Shown here: positions 18,470-27,855 of the stretch, piece by piece
How positions within the stretch are numbered: the stretch's first letter is position 1
Layout: each line of letters starts with the position of its first letter
Assembly (NCBI GenBank): GCA_011192175.1
Contig: DUEJ01000122.1
Coordinates: 1 to 39,257 of the forward strand
DNA: 39,257 nt
Origin: Thermoflexia bacterium
GTDB lineage: Bacteria > Chloroflexota > Anaerolineae > B4-G1 > SLSP01
Reading direction: 5' to 3'
Notes under the pieces: model-generated
Told to the model about the DNA's origin: nothing
Database searches by the model: none
What the model saw: only the letters and a program-made list of their open reading frames with translations
Program-made: the position numbers and the translations under genes

Positions 18470-21022
18470 TTAGCACCAGAGCAGCTCAGAGAGCGCCACC
18501 GGTACTCCCCGCGCCCACCCCCGGGCACGGCCAAAAGAGCTCAGATAGCCACCTAGATCGAATTTCGGCCCGACCACTAGCTCGGCCTGGAAAGCCTGCG
18601 CGGTCTCATGATAGCTGCCGGCCAGCAGGATATGTTTCTTCAGGATTTTCTGCGCTAACCTGAAGTGATAGTGCTCACCCTCCCGGCGGACGTTGTTGGG
18701 GAGATGCTGCGCTTGCAAGTAGGCGCGGAGCCGTTTGCCCGCCGCCGGGAATTGTTTTGCGGGCAGCGTGAAATTCAGGCGTAGCTGGCGGAAGTTACCG
18801 GGTTCAAAATCAGCCGCCACGCCCAAGTACACGCTCTTTTCCAGCAAGGATGCCTCTCCTGGCCCGGATAGTTCCCAGAGCAGGTCATCCACGTCCCAAG
18901 CCTGGAGTGCGAAGACGGTCTCTCCATACCAGCTGCCGTACTGCGACTGCAAATCGGCGGTGGTGAAGAGTCGCTCTTGCACCGCGAGCAAGTTCTCTGC
19001 CAGGGCCGGATAAGTACGCAACAAGTAACGGAAAACCCAAGCGTTCAGCCAAGCCGGTTCCACGCCGGCCGTGAGCAGTGGTACGCACATCTTGACATAA
19101 AGCGGCTTCAGTCGCCATTTAGTCCGCATCAACGCGGGCAGACGTTGCCCATAGTCCGGCGCGGTGGGCGGGAGGATACGGTGTTGCGTGAGTGATGTGC
19201 GTTGCGCTGGGGTTTCGCAGGCCCCGCAGCCCAAGCAATCCTGGCCCAGACAGTAACCCATATCACGGCCCGCCAGTGCTCGCTGATAGGCGCGGTAGAG
19301 AAAGCGCGGCGAGACGCCCCCCGCCACGAAATCCAACGCGAAAGGATAATCTGGCCCCTTGGCCCCCAGGAAAGTCTCGTTCCATTGCCCGTGCGTTTGC
19401 ATCCAGCCACGCAATGCCTTCCAATAACCTCTCGGGAGGCGCAGGTCATAACAATACCCGGCCTCTGCCAGTTGCTGCAGCGGCTCGTGGAGCCAATAGC
19501 CGCCCAACGCCAAAACTTGCGAGACAGCGTAGTCGGGCCAGGACGTCGCCAAGCGAAACTCGAAGCCGTTGGTCTCACAAATTGATTGGACCGGGTCGCT
19601 AATCTGCCGCCACTCGTCCGCGTCTAGGAAGAGCCGGTCGTGGCGGAGCGGCGTGCCGGGCATTCGCACCAAACGTCCCGCGCTGACCACCACGCGAATG
19701 CCGGGGTTGAGGCGCCGGTGCAGCTCCCGGAGGTCGCGCATGAAGTCGTGGAACTCAGCAATATCCGCCGCGTCCTCATGCCCGGTGAGGATGTAGAAGA
19801 GTTTGATTTCGCGGATCTTCGCACGCAGCAGCGCCGTCAGAGTCGCCATGAGCTCCTCGGTGGTGAGGGTCTTGTTCAAGAAAGCCCGCTGGCGGGCGCT
19901 GAGCCCTTCAATGCCCAGTGTGAAGCTACGCTTGTCGGCGGCGACTTCGGCGCGCAAGAGGCCCGGGGTGGAGTGGAGGATGTCCACACGCTGGCTCTTG
20001 AAGCTAACCCGGTCGAAAATACGGTTGAGTGCCAGAAGTAGGTCGAGGATGGCGGTGTGTGTGTTGAAGTTAAAGCTGTAGAGCTCCAGCGTATCAGCGC
20101 CGTGCTGGCTCTTGAGGCGCCAGGCAGTCTCCAGAATGTCGTCCAGGGGCAATTCGCGGTACGGTTTGCGGTCATAGCCCTCGAAGCAGAAGGAGCAGAA
20201 GGCCGGGCAACCGTAGTTGATTTGCAGCCGCGCGGTCCCGGCATGGGGACTGTTGAGCAAGGGATACTCCGTGATCTGGTCTTGAGTCTCTGGCGAGGCG
20301 TAGAGAGCCTTCACGACCGGCTGCTCCAGGCCACTTCCCGCAACCCAGAGGGCAGTGGTGGACGCGGTGGCACGTCTCATCCGTTCCCGTTTGGGCAACT
20401 GAGAGCCGGCGCACAGCGTTTGAAGTAATGCTCCCACAGCAACTTCGCCTTCTCCCCAAAAAATAGCGTCGACAAAACTATCACCGGTAGCAGTAATCAG
20501 GGCTTGGGCAGCTAAGACGTTGGAACCGCCCAAGATGAAGAGCGGCCAGGCAGCGTCGCGCTCACTCGCCAGCAGGGGAATACCGGAGCGGTGCAGCAGG
20601 TAGGGCAGATTTATCAGTTCCAGAGTGTAGGAGTTCGAGATGAGCACCAGGTCAAAGTCCGCAGCGGAGCGGTAGGACTGGCTCCCCACCAAGTAGGGCA
20701 ATTGCGCGGCGGCCAACCGCTGGCGGTCGTGTGCTGGGGGTAAGAAGGCCATATCAATATAAGCGGCCGGCAACTCGCGGCGGGCTGCCTGGTAGAGGAA
20801 GAGGTGAGGGGTGGAGAGATAGACATCGCGAAAGGGAGATAGGCGCACAATCAAGACCCGGAAATCCGCCTCGGCGAAGGCCGGGTTCTGAAAAGTAGGA
20901 TTGTCGCGCGGCAAGTAGGCGGCCGCGCTCTGGAAAAGCGGTTGCTGCTCAGCGAAAAATTTGTAATAGGTCATAGTTAGTCTGGTAGGCTGCGCGCTCC
21001 TCGGGGGGGGCGTCTCGGCCAT
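18470..21022 (-). CDS. B12-binding-domain radical SAM protein
   Basis: N-terminal cobalamin-binding-like Rossmann region; radical SAM CxxxCxxC in INYGCPAFCSFCFEGYDRKPYRE; additional Cys cluster CLGQDCLGCGACE. True start may be the internal ATG (MTYYKFF). Confidence 0.85.
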   Translation of the reverse strand: MAETPPPRSAQPTRLTMTYYKFFAEQQPLFQSAAAYLPRDNPTFQNPAFAEADFRVLIVRLSPFRDVYLSTPHLFLYQAARRELPAAYIDMAFLPPAHDRQRLAAAQLPYLVGSQSYRSAADFDLVLISNSYTLELINLPYLLHRSGIPLLASERDAAWPLFILGGSNVLAAQALITATGDSFVDAIFWGEGEVAVGALLQTLCAGSQLPKRERMRRATASTTALWVAGSGLEQPVVKALYASPETQDQITEYPLLNSPHAGTARLQINYGCPAFCSFCFEGYDRKPYRELPLDDILETAWRLKSQHGADTLELYSFNFNTHTAILDLLLALNRIFDRVSFKSQRVDILHSTPGLLRAEVAADKRSFTLGIEGLSARQRAFLNKTLTTEELMATLTALLRAKIREIKLFYILTGHEDAADIAEFHDFMRDLRELHRRLNPGIRVVVSAGRLVRMPGTPLRHDRLFLDADEWRQISDPVQSICETNGFEFRLATSWPDYAVSQVLALGGYWLHEPLQQLAEAGYCYDLRLPRGYWKALRGWMQTHGQWNETFLGAKGPDYPFALDFVAGGVSPRFLYRAYQRALAGRDMGYCLGQDCLGCGACETPAQRTSLTQHRILPPTAPDYGQRLPALMRTKWRLKPLYVKMCVPLLTAGVEPAWLNAWVFRYLLRTYPALAENLLAVQERLFTTADLQSQYGSWYGETVFALQAWDVDDLLWELSGPGEASLLEKSVYLGVAADFEPGNFRQLRLNFTLPAKQFPAAGKRLRAYLQAQHLPNNVRREGEHYHFRLAQKILKKHILLAGSYHETAQAFQAELVVGPKFDLGGYLSSFGRARGWARGVPVALSELLWC

Positions 21023-21224
21023 GAATTGTCCCGGCAGCCGTCCCCGAGGACGGGGACTTAGAGCGTTTTTAATTTACTGAGTTTGATAGTCAGGTAGTCC
21101 GCTTCTAAGGAGCGCCTGAACGCTTGTTATTTTTTCTCTGTGTCTCCGTGGTGAATTGTTACTGTACATGCAGTCATAAGCAATTATAATGAGTTGCTGG
21201 TAAGCTGTCAATGGGAGGAAAAGC

Positions 21225-22790
21225 ATGTCACGTGCGGATATTTACGGGTTAGTGTTGTCTTACGTTTACGCTTTTGGATTGCTCTTTGGGGTGGAGGCCG
21301 TGGGCAAACATCTTAAATGGCCGCTGCGGGTGACGCGCAAGCTGGTCCATATCGGCGCGGGGATGTGGGCCTGGGGCATTCTCTATTTTTTCACCAAGCC
21401 AAGCTACGGGATCATCCCCTTCGCCACCTTTATCGTGCTAAATTACATCTTCTATCGCCAGCAAGCGTTCAAGGCGATGGATGGGCAAGAAGAGACGTTA
21501 GGCACGGTTTATTTTGCTATCTCCATCACGCTACTCTTCGGGTGGCTCTGGCGCACTGAGGGAGGAGTAGACCGCGTTCCGCTAGCGATGGCGGCGGTAA
21601 TGGCGATGACGTGGGGCGATGCGCTGGCCAGTTTGATCGGGCAGCAGTGGGGGCGGCATCAATACACGACCTTCGGGCATCAGCGTTCCTGGGAAGGGAC
21701 GGGCGCAATGGCGCTGGTCAGTTTCGCGGTCATGCTGCTGACGCTCTGGTGGCTGCCCGGCTCAAGGCTGAGTCCCCACAGTGTTGCGCCCCCCGCGCTC
21801 TGGTTGATGTGCGCCGCCGGGGCGCTGGTAGCGACGGTCGCCGAGGCGTTTTCTCCCGCCGGCACGGATAATTTGAGTGTGCCGCTGCTGACGGCGCTGG
21901 TATTAGTCGGATGGGATAGATTTGGGGCGGTGACGCTAGCACAAAACATCGTCTTAGGAATAATCATCAGTTTGCTGATCGGCGTGGGAGGTTATCTGAA
22001 AGGCGCGCTCTCGCGCACGGGGGTGCTCGGCGCAATTTTAGTCGGCGCCATCATCTTTGGATTCGGCGGCTGGGTCTGGGGAATGTTGCTGATCACGTTC
22101 TTCCTCTTCTCCAGCGCGTTATCGCGCTACAAAAAGCAGTTCAAGGAGACGCTGGCGGAGAAGTTCGCCAAGGGATCACAGCGCGATCTGGGACAGACGT
22201 TAGCCAACGGTGGGGTGGGCGCGCTGCTCGCGCTGCTCGCGTGGTGGCAGCAGGAACCGCTGCTCTTCGCGGCTTTCGTCGGCGCGCTAGCCACGGTCAA
22301 CGCCGATACCTGGGCCACCGAATTAGGAGTTTTGAGCCGAAGGCCGCCACGGCTGGTGACAACCGGGGAAGTGGTGGCTCCGGGTACTTCTGGGGGGATC
22401 TCCTGGCTGGGGACGTTAGCGACCGTGGCGGGAGGATCGTTCATCGGAGTGGCGGCCCTGCTGCTCCAGCTGGCCGCCGAGCATTGGAGCGGCCTCGGAT
22501 ATGCTCAAATTGGGACATGGTCGCGGGAAGCAACGTGGATGTTGCTGCCCGCCGCCACGCTGGGCGGTCTGTTGGGCGGATTCTGCGATAGCTGGCTGGG
22601 CGTGACGGTGCAAGCTAGTTATTATTCTTCAGCACGTCAGAAGGAGACGGAGAAAGAATTAGAGCTTGATGGCACACCCAATAAATTACTGCGCGGCTGG
22701 AAATGGTTGAACAATGATTGGGTCAACGCGCTTAGCTCGATGGTGGGGGCGTTGACAGCGCTGGGAGTGGTCTGGTGGCTGGCAAGTTAG
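21225..22790 (+). CDS. Fusion of phytol/dolichol-kinase-like N-terminal domain and DUF92 C-terminal domain
   Basis: N-term TRKLVHIGAGMWAWGILYFF...AAVMAMTWGDALASLIGQQWGRHQY; C-term SRTGVLGAILVGAIIFGFGGWVWGMLLITFFLFSSALSRYKK...NADTWATELGVLS...GTSGGISWLGTLAT...GGFCDSWLG typical of DUF92. Confidence 0.83.
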   Translation: MSRADIYGLVLSYVYAFGLLFGVEAVGKHLKWPLRVTRKLVHIGAGMWAWGILYFFTKPSYGIIPFATFIVLNYIFYRQQAFKAMDGQEETLGTVYFAISITLLFGWLWRTEGGVDRVPLAMAAVMAMTWGDALASLIGQQWGRHQYTTFGHQRSWEGTGAMALVSFAVMLLTLWWLPGSRLSPHSVAPPALWLMCAAGALVATVAEAFSPAGTDNLSVPLLTALVLVGWDRFGAVTLAQNIVLGIIISLLIGVGGYLKGALSRTGVLGAILVGAIIFGFGGWVWGMLLITFFLFSSALSRYKKQFKETLAEKFAKGSQRDLGQTLANGGVGALLALLAWWQQEPLLFAAFVGALATVNADTWATELGVLSRRPPRLVTTGEVVAPGTSGGISWLGTLATVAGGSFIGVAALLLQLAAEHWSGLGYAQIGTWSREATWMLLPAATLGGLLGGFCDSWLGVTVQASYYSSARQKETEKELELDGTPNKLLRGWKWLNNDWVNALSSMVGALTALGVVWWLAS

Positions 22791-22905
22791 TCAACCGGCT
22801 GAGAAACCAAACCTTGCGCCACGGAGAGCACAGAGATTTTAATCTATTTATTGGACGTAGATAAATGTTGATTTATCATTTTTAATCTGCGAGCGGAGTC
22901 TGCGT

Positions 22906-23952
22906 TTATCTGCATCCCTTACAAGCGGGCAGTTCCACGGTGATCACGAGATCATCTTGCTGAGTCTCAATCACCAACTGGCCGCCCATCTCCCGGCAAT
23001 AACGTCTGGAGGTGACCAAGTGCATCGCCTGTTCCACTGCTAGCATCGTTACCGAGGATGCCAACCCCACTCCCACCATCCGATACGTTAGATAATCTGC
23101 TCCTGCTTGCGCAGAACGAGAAACTTCCAGCAGCAATGTAGCGTGTTCGGCCTGACGCCCTAAGACCAACAACCCACTGAGAATAACCCACCGGAGCAAT
23201 GAGAGCGGAGCGGTCATCTTCCCCAACATTCCGATCGCTCGTACCATCAGAATCTGCTCCAGCGCCGCCAACAATGGTTGCGCTGTCTTCACTATATCCC
23301 CTAAGAGCACCGCCACGTCAAAGGTGGTAGAATCCAGAGCTGCTTTTTCCTCGTCGCGTATTACTACCGAGGTAAGATCATCCAACATCGCCAATAATTG
23401 CCGCCCCGCCTCAAAAATTGCCGTCAGGTCCTCCTGCTGGAAATCGGTAATCGGGCCATCAATCCCCTTCAAAATCACCTTGGAGAAACCGGTGATGGCA
23501 TTAATAGGAGTTTTAAGATCATGTTTTAGATTGTGGAGAGAACGGATATTGAAGGTGGTAGCTGTATCTGCTCTGGCCGTGAGGAAACCTAAAGTCATCT
23601 CATTCAAAGCCTGCCGCGAGGGGGAAGGAAGTTTACCTCTCTGCTGGTCATCAGGAAATAAGTCATCAATATATTCCAGCAACGCGGCTTGCAAAGTAAT
23701 TATCTCTATGGAAGAAGACGCCGTTAGCTCAAAGAGCGCCGCTCCTAATTTGCAAGCGTCGCCATCAACAACCACAGGTTGCGTAACCACTAGCACGGCT
23801 TCGATCGCCAGCTCTTCCACCCGTGACTTCAGCTCTGCAGAGAGTGGTTCCGGGGCGGATTGCGAGAGTATTTTCTCCCAACTAGTCGCCAACGTAGAAA
23901 TAGACTCTAGAATGCGCTGATGTAATCGGCCTGACTTCAATTGAGACATCAT
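22906..23952 (-). CDS. Histidine-kinase-like protein with degenerate ATPase domain
   Basis: HisKA-like HDLKTPINAITGFSKVILKG; following region lacks recognisable N and G boxes. Confidence 0.6.
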   Translation of the reverse strand: MMSQLKSGRLHQRILESISTLATSWEKILSQSAPEPLSAELKSRVEELAIEAVLVVTQPVVVDGDACKLGAALFELTASSSIEIITLQAALLEYIDDLFPDDQQRGKLPSPSRQALNEMTLGFLTARADTATTFNIRSLHNLKHDLKTPINAITGFSKVILKGIDGPITDFQQEDLTAIFEAGRQLLAMLDDLTSVVIRDEEKAALDSTTFDVAVLLGDIVKTAQPLLAALEQILMVRAIGMLGKMTAPLSLLRWVILSGLLVLGRQAEHATLLLEVSRSAQAGADYLTYRMVGVGLASSVTMLAVEQAMHLVTSRRYCREMGGQLVIETQQDDLVITVELPACKGCR

Positions 23953-24032
23953 TGCTCCTCATCTAATAGTAGCTGAACAGCTATTATTATTACCTAGATT
24001 TCCAAAACTTCCAAACGAGCCGTGCGATAAGC

Positions 24033-24067
24033 AAAAAAAAGAGTCACCTGACTTAGCCAGGTGACTC
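24033..24067 (-). terminator. Terminator of csp copy 1
   Basis: Minus strand GAGTCACCTGGCTAAGTCAGGTGACTC followed by T8. Confidence 0.88.
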
Positions 24068-24088
24068 TCGGAACATTGAATTATCTAT

Positions 24089-24343
24089 TTACCAGAAATT
24101 CGTGGGGCTTGAGGGCTCACTTCTGGAACCACCACCAATTATCTCAACATCAGCAGCTTGTAGCCCCTTCGGGGACTCTTCGATATTGAATTTAACGCGC
24201 TGTCCCTCTTCAAGGGAGCGGAAGCCATCCGCAGTAATCGCGGAATAGTGAACGAATACGTCTTCGCCTTTCTCACGGGAAATGAAGCCGTAACCTTTCG
24301 CGGCGTTAAACCATTTGACAGTTCCAGTTTCTTTCTCACTCAT
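24089..24343 (-). CDS. Cold-shock domain protein (copy 1)
   Basis: [36 protein letters not shown]; start ATG at 24343. Confidence 0.97.
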   Translation of the reverse strand: MSEKETGTVKWFNAAKGYGFISREKGEDVFVHYSAITADGFRSLEEGQRVKFNIEESPKGLQAADVEIIGGGSRSEPSSPTNFW

Positions 24344-24417
24344 AGTATTTCTTCTTCCTTCTTGCACCTACATGCAAATAATTTTACACGAGCGAATTTA
24401 TTTATTCAGCTAAAAAA

Positions 24418-24451
24418 CGAACCACCTAGCTGTATAGAACTCCGTGGTTCG
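24418..24451 (-). promoter_or_regulatory. Leader hairpin of csp copy 1
   Basis: Minus strand cgaaccac...gtggttcg, 8-bp stem in 5' UTR. Confidence 0.55.
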
Positions 24452-24492
24452 TTTGCTGAAGTCCAAAACCCACTCTATCCCAATACCTTTAT

Positions 24493-24521
24493 AGTATAAC
24501 GCATTTATGAAAACCTGCCAA
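24493..24521 (-). promoter_or_regulatory. Sigma70-type promoter for csp copy 1
   Basis: TTGGCA - 17 nt - TATACT on minus strand. Confidence 0.75.
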
Positions 24522-24577
24522 CTTGAAAGAGGCGGCTCAAATCTTTTGGCTTGGTCCTTACAAGTTACAATGAGGCA

Positions 24578-24610
24578 CAAAAAAAAGTCACCTGGTTTAG
24601 CCAGGTGACT
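24578..24610 (-). terminator. Terminator of csp copy 2
   Basis: Minus strand AGTCACCTGGCTAAACCAGGTGACT followed by T-run. Confidence 0.88.
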
Positions 24611-24632
24611 TTCGGAACATTGAATTATCGAT

Positions 24633-24887
24633 CTACCAGAAGCTCGTGGGGCCGGAGGTCTCACTCCCTGAACCACCACCAACGATCTCGACATCAGCAG
24701 CCTGTAACCCTTTCGGGGTCTCTTCGATATTGAATTTAACACGCTGCCCCTCTTCAAGAGAGCGGAAGCCATCCGCAGTAATCGCGGAATAATGCACAAA
24801 TACGTCTTCGCCTTCCTCTCGGGAGATGAAGCCGAAGCCTTTCGCAGCGTTAAACCATTTGACGGTCCCAGTTTCTTTCTCACTCAT
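24633..24887 (-). CDS. Cold-shock domain protein (copy 2)
   Basis: [36 protein letters not shown]; near-identical to copy 1; start ATG at 24887. Confidence 0.97.
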   Translation of the reverse strand: MSEKETGTVKWFNAAKGFGFISREEGEDVFVHYSAITADGFRSLEEGQRVKFNIEETPKGLQAADVEIVGGGSGSETSGPTSFW

Positions 24888-24962
24888 AGTATCTCTTCTT
24901 CCTTCTTGCACCTACATGCAAATAATTTTACACGAGCGAATTTATTTACTCAGCTAAAAAAA

Positions 24963-24995
24963 TAACCACTTGGATGTGTAGAGCCAAGCGGTTCA
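24963..24995 (-). promoter_or_regulatory. Leader hairpin of csp copy 2
   Basis: Minus strand AACCGCTTGG...CCAAGTGGTT, 10-bp stem with one G-U pair in the sense RNA. Confidence 0.55.
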
Positions 24996-25033
24996 TCTGC
25001 CGAAACTCAAAACTCACTCTATCCAACTGCGCT

Positions 25034-25061
25034 ATTATAGTATCCCTTCAAAAAATGTCAA
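25034..25061 (-). promoter_or_regulatory. Sigma70-type consensus promoter for csp copy 2
   Basis: TTGACA - 16 nt - TATAAT on minus strand. Confidence 0.85.
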
Positions 25062-25109
25062 ATGACTAAAAATCGGTGGCTGCTGGAAAGCTGGTAAACC
25101 GAGTATGGA

Positions 25110-25296
25110 CTAGTACTCTGTCAGGTCTGATTTGATGGGTAGCGGTATTATCTCCATAATCACGGCATAAGCATCTTACCACTATATGTGGGGTGTCTAG
25201 CTGGTATTGAATTACTATATGTAGTAGGTAAATAGATCTTGTTTATTCTCTTTTTCACAATGTCTACCTATCATTTGACGCTTGACAGAACACTAG
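25110..25296. mobile_element. MITE-like element with ~34-bp terminal inverted repeats and CTAG ends
   Basis: Left ACTAGTACTCTGTCAGGTCTGATTTGATGGGTAG versus reverse complement of right ACTAGTGTTCTGTCAAGCGTCAAATGATAGGTAG; no ORF inside. Confidence 0.65.
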
Positions 25297-25299
25297 TGT

Positions 25300-27855
25300 T
25301 TAACGCATCGGGAACGTCTCTGCGCCCAGACGGCTGCCGCGAAAACGCTCATAGACCACTACCGTGACTTGCGTAGGCGTCTCTGCCAGCGGCGTGCAGG
25401 GATGTGGATCTAAGAACCCGGCGCCGCGCACCACCCATTTAAGCGTCGGCAACGCACCCAACCCCGGCTGCATATCATGAATGCCCAGCACGGCCCCGGT
25501 CGCAGCCTGCAACCGCACGCTGACAGCGTAGTCGTCGACCAATGGCCGCACACTCTGCCAGCGCAAATCCACCACGGAATACCCACCGCGCTCGACAGTC
25601 TCTGCGCTCACCAGGACGATCTCGTCGCCAAAGGGCACATAGCGCGCGCCGGCGCGCGGCGCGGGTAGCGGCAGCGCAAGCAGCTGCGCAGGGTTACCAT
25701 CCAGCCGCGTGAAGGTGAGTTGTGGCCGGCCGGCCGTGGATACGGGCAGGCTCACGGTGCGGCACTGCCCCGGCCAGAGCCGCCCAATAGCGACCGCAGT
25801 CTCGCCGTTACTGACCTGCCATCCCTGGCCCGGCCCGCAGAAATGGAGGTATGCCGTGGCCGTCTCATCCCGTATATCGTAATCCACGCCGCGCAAGAAC
25901 GGCCCCGTCCACATCAGCAATCCGGGCCACGGGTGCTCCGTCGGGAGCGTGGGGAACTCGCACGACATGGGAATATCCGGCAACGTCACCTCGCCCAAAT
26001 TCTTGAAGACGCCCTCTTCCACGGTGTAAGCGCCCACCATCAGGCGCACGTTCCCTGAACAGGTTTCTAACGGCAGCGGCAGCGACAGCTCGGTAAAAGA
26101 GATCTCGCCGCCCACCGCGTCGCCGCCCAAAAATTGATCGCTATTGGTCAGCAGCGCGCCCCCGGCATCCAGAAGTCGCACGGTGAGCGAGGGAGGCGGC
26201 TCCTGCGGCCCCGTCGCCTGCCAAGCCAGCTGCACCTCCAACGTCCCGCCGGGCCGCGCATCCCCCGTCACGCGATAGCCCAAAAGCTGTACCGCCTTCC
26301 AGCCGGCCTCTAAGGGCAGATAACCTAATTCTGACGGGAGTTTTTTTAGGGGGGAAATAAAAAGTTGGTATCCACCGCCCACTGGCGCGCGCGTCCATCC
26401 CTGCCACCGATAGGCGTGGGTGACGAAGAGAGCGCGCTCACCGGCACCCTCGGCGCGCGCCAACCAGACTTGCTCGTACTCCTCGCCCGCCACGGGATAG
26501 ACGTAAGCCACCTCCACCGCGTCGCCTAAACCCTCCGTCTGCTGCAAAACCCAGAGCGGCGTGGCCCAACGCCAATCGGCCAGAATCAGGGCGTCAGGCG
26601 GGGCCGCTGCCAGCAGCGGCGCGACGCGCTCGCGAACTGAGGTATCCGTTGCCAGCAGCATAAAGTCGGAGAAACGCCGGGGAATTTGCCCCGCCGAGAG
26701 GAGCAAGATCGCGACCGCCGCCCCACGTAACCCGCGCCGGCTCATGGCCCGGCGTTGCTCATGGGCGACGTGCAGTAATCCGGCCAACCCCAAGCCCGCC
26801 GCCAGCACTACCGGCAGGTACGCGGGCATCAGGTACTCAACGGTCTGCGGGGCGCGGTAGGTGATGGTCACAAAGGTATGCGCGGCCCAGGAGAGAAACA
26901 GGGCGAGCGCCAGCCGCCAATGGCTCCGAAGAAGCCAGAACCACGCCAGCAGCGCGCCCCCCAACATCCACCGGGGGAACTGCAATCCAAAGAGGGTTTT
27001 AAGCAGCGGCAAGCGGAGCGCCAAATCCGTCGGGGAAGCGAAAGCGAACATATCGCCGGAGAAACCGCGCGCCAGGACGTGGAACCAGAAACCGTGCCAG
27101 GTATTCAAGCTATCGCCAGCGAGCGGCACATTCGCCATGCTGCCCCGGAGGGGCAGGTAGAGCTGGGGCAACAGCCAAGCCAGCGCCGCGACTACGACTG
27201 CGCGCCACCAACGCCGGGGCGACCAGAGAAGCGCGGGATCAAGCAGAAGCAAGTAAACCACCCAGCCCCCGGCCACAAAAACTAACGAGGGATGATGGCC
27301 GACGCCCAACCCGATCACCACCGCCAGCCGGACGAGAGTGGGTTCCAGCGTGGCACGCTGCGCACGGAGAGCGGCTTGGTATTCAGCCAGCAGATAAAAC
27401 CCAGCCGAGGCAAAGAGTAACGTGGGCATCCGGATATTGGCCGTCGTCGCCTGCGCCCAAAAAGTAGGAGCGCCGCCCAGCAGCAGCGCCGCGCCAAGTC
27501 CGCCTAGCAGGGCGTGCCGGCGCGCCAGCCCCCAACTCTCAGCCCAGGAACGCACCGCTCCTAAGACCAGGAGCAAGGTAGTGGCCGCCAGCGCCGCGCT
27601 GAGCAGATTGAGCCGCCAGGGAACGCTCCCTAGCGGGATGAGGCGCACCCAGAGCGCGCCCAGTACCGTGTAGAGCGGGTAGCCGGGCGGATGCGGGATG
27701 CCCCACCCAGCAGCCGCCAGCTGGAACTCACCGGCATCCGCGGGTAAGATGTCGCGGGCGGTAGTCAGGGCGTAGACAGCAAAAAAAGCCAACCAGAGCA
27801 GCGGTACAGCGGCGCGGCGCAGTGGCACCTTAGTGAAATAGCGTTTTAGCGGCAT
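25300..27855 (-). CDS. DUF2723 multi-membrane-spanning protein, glycosyltransferase-like
   Basis: LTTARDILPADAGEFQLAAAGWGIPHPPGYPLYTVLGALWVRL motif and multiple TM helices. Confidence 0.85.
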   Translation of the reverse strand: MPLKRYFTKVPLRRAAVPLLWLAFFAVYALTTARDILPADAGEFQLAAAGWGIPHPPGYPLYTVLGALWVRLIPLGSVPWRLNLLSAALAATTLLLVLGAVRSWAESWGLARRHALLGGLGAALLLGGAPTFWAQATTANIRMPTLLFASAGFYLLAEYQAALRAQRATLEPTLVRLAVVIGLGVGHHPSLVFVAGGWVVYLLLLDPALLWSPRRWWRAVVVAALAWLLPQLYLPLRGSMANVPLAGDSLNTWHGFWFHVLARGFSGDMFAFASPTDLALRLPLLKTLFGLQFPRWMLGGALLAWFWLLRSHWRLALALFLSWAAHTFVTITYRAPQTVEYLMPAYLPVVLAAGLGLAGLLHVAHEQRRAMSRRGLRGAAVAILLLSAGQIPRRFSDFMLLATDTSVRERVAPLLAAAPPDALILADWRWATPLWVLQQTEGLGDAVEVAYVYPVAGEEYEQVWLARAEGAGERALFVTHAYRWQGWTRAPVGGGYQLFISPLKKLPSELGYLPLEAGWKAVQLLGYRVTGDARPGGTLEVQLAWQATGPQEPPPSLTVRLLDAGGALLTNSDQFLGGDAVGGEISFTELSLPLPLETCSGNVRLMVGAYTVEEGVFKNLGEVTLPDIPMSCEFPTLPTEHPWPGLLMWTGPFLRGVDYDIRDETATAYLHFCGPGQGWQVSNGETAVAIGRLWPGQCRTVSLPVSTAGRPQLTFTRLDGNPAQLLALPLPAPRAGARYVPFGDEIVLVSAETVERGGYSVVDLRWQSVRPLVDDYAVSVRLQAATGAVLGIHDMQPGLGALPTLKWVVRGAGFLDPHPCTPLAETPTQVTVVVYERFRGSRLGAETFPMR

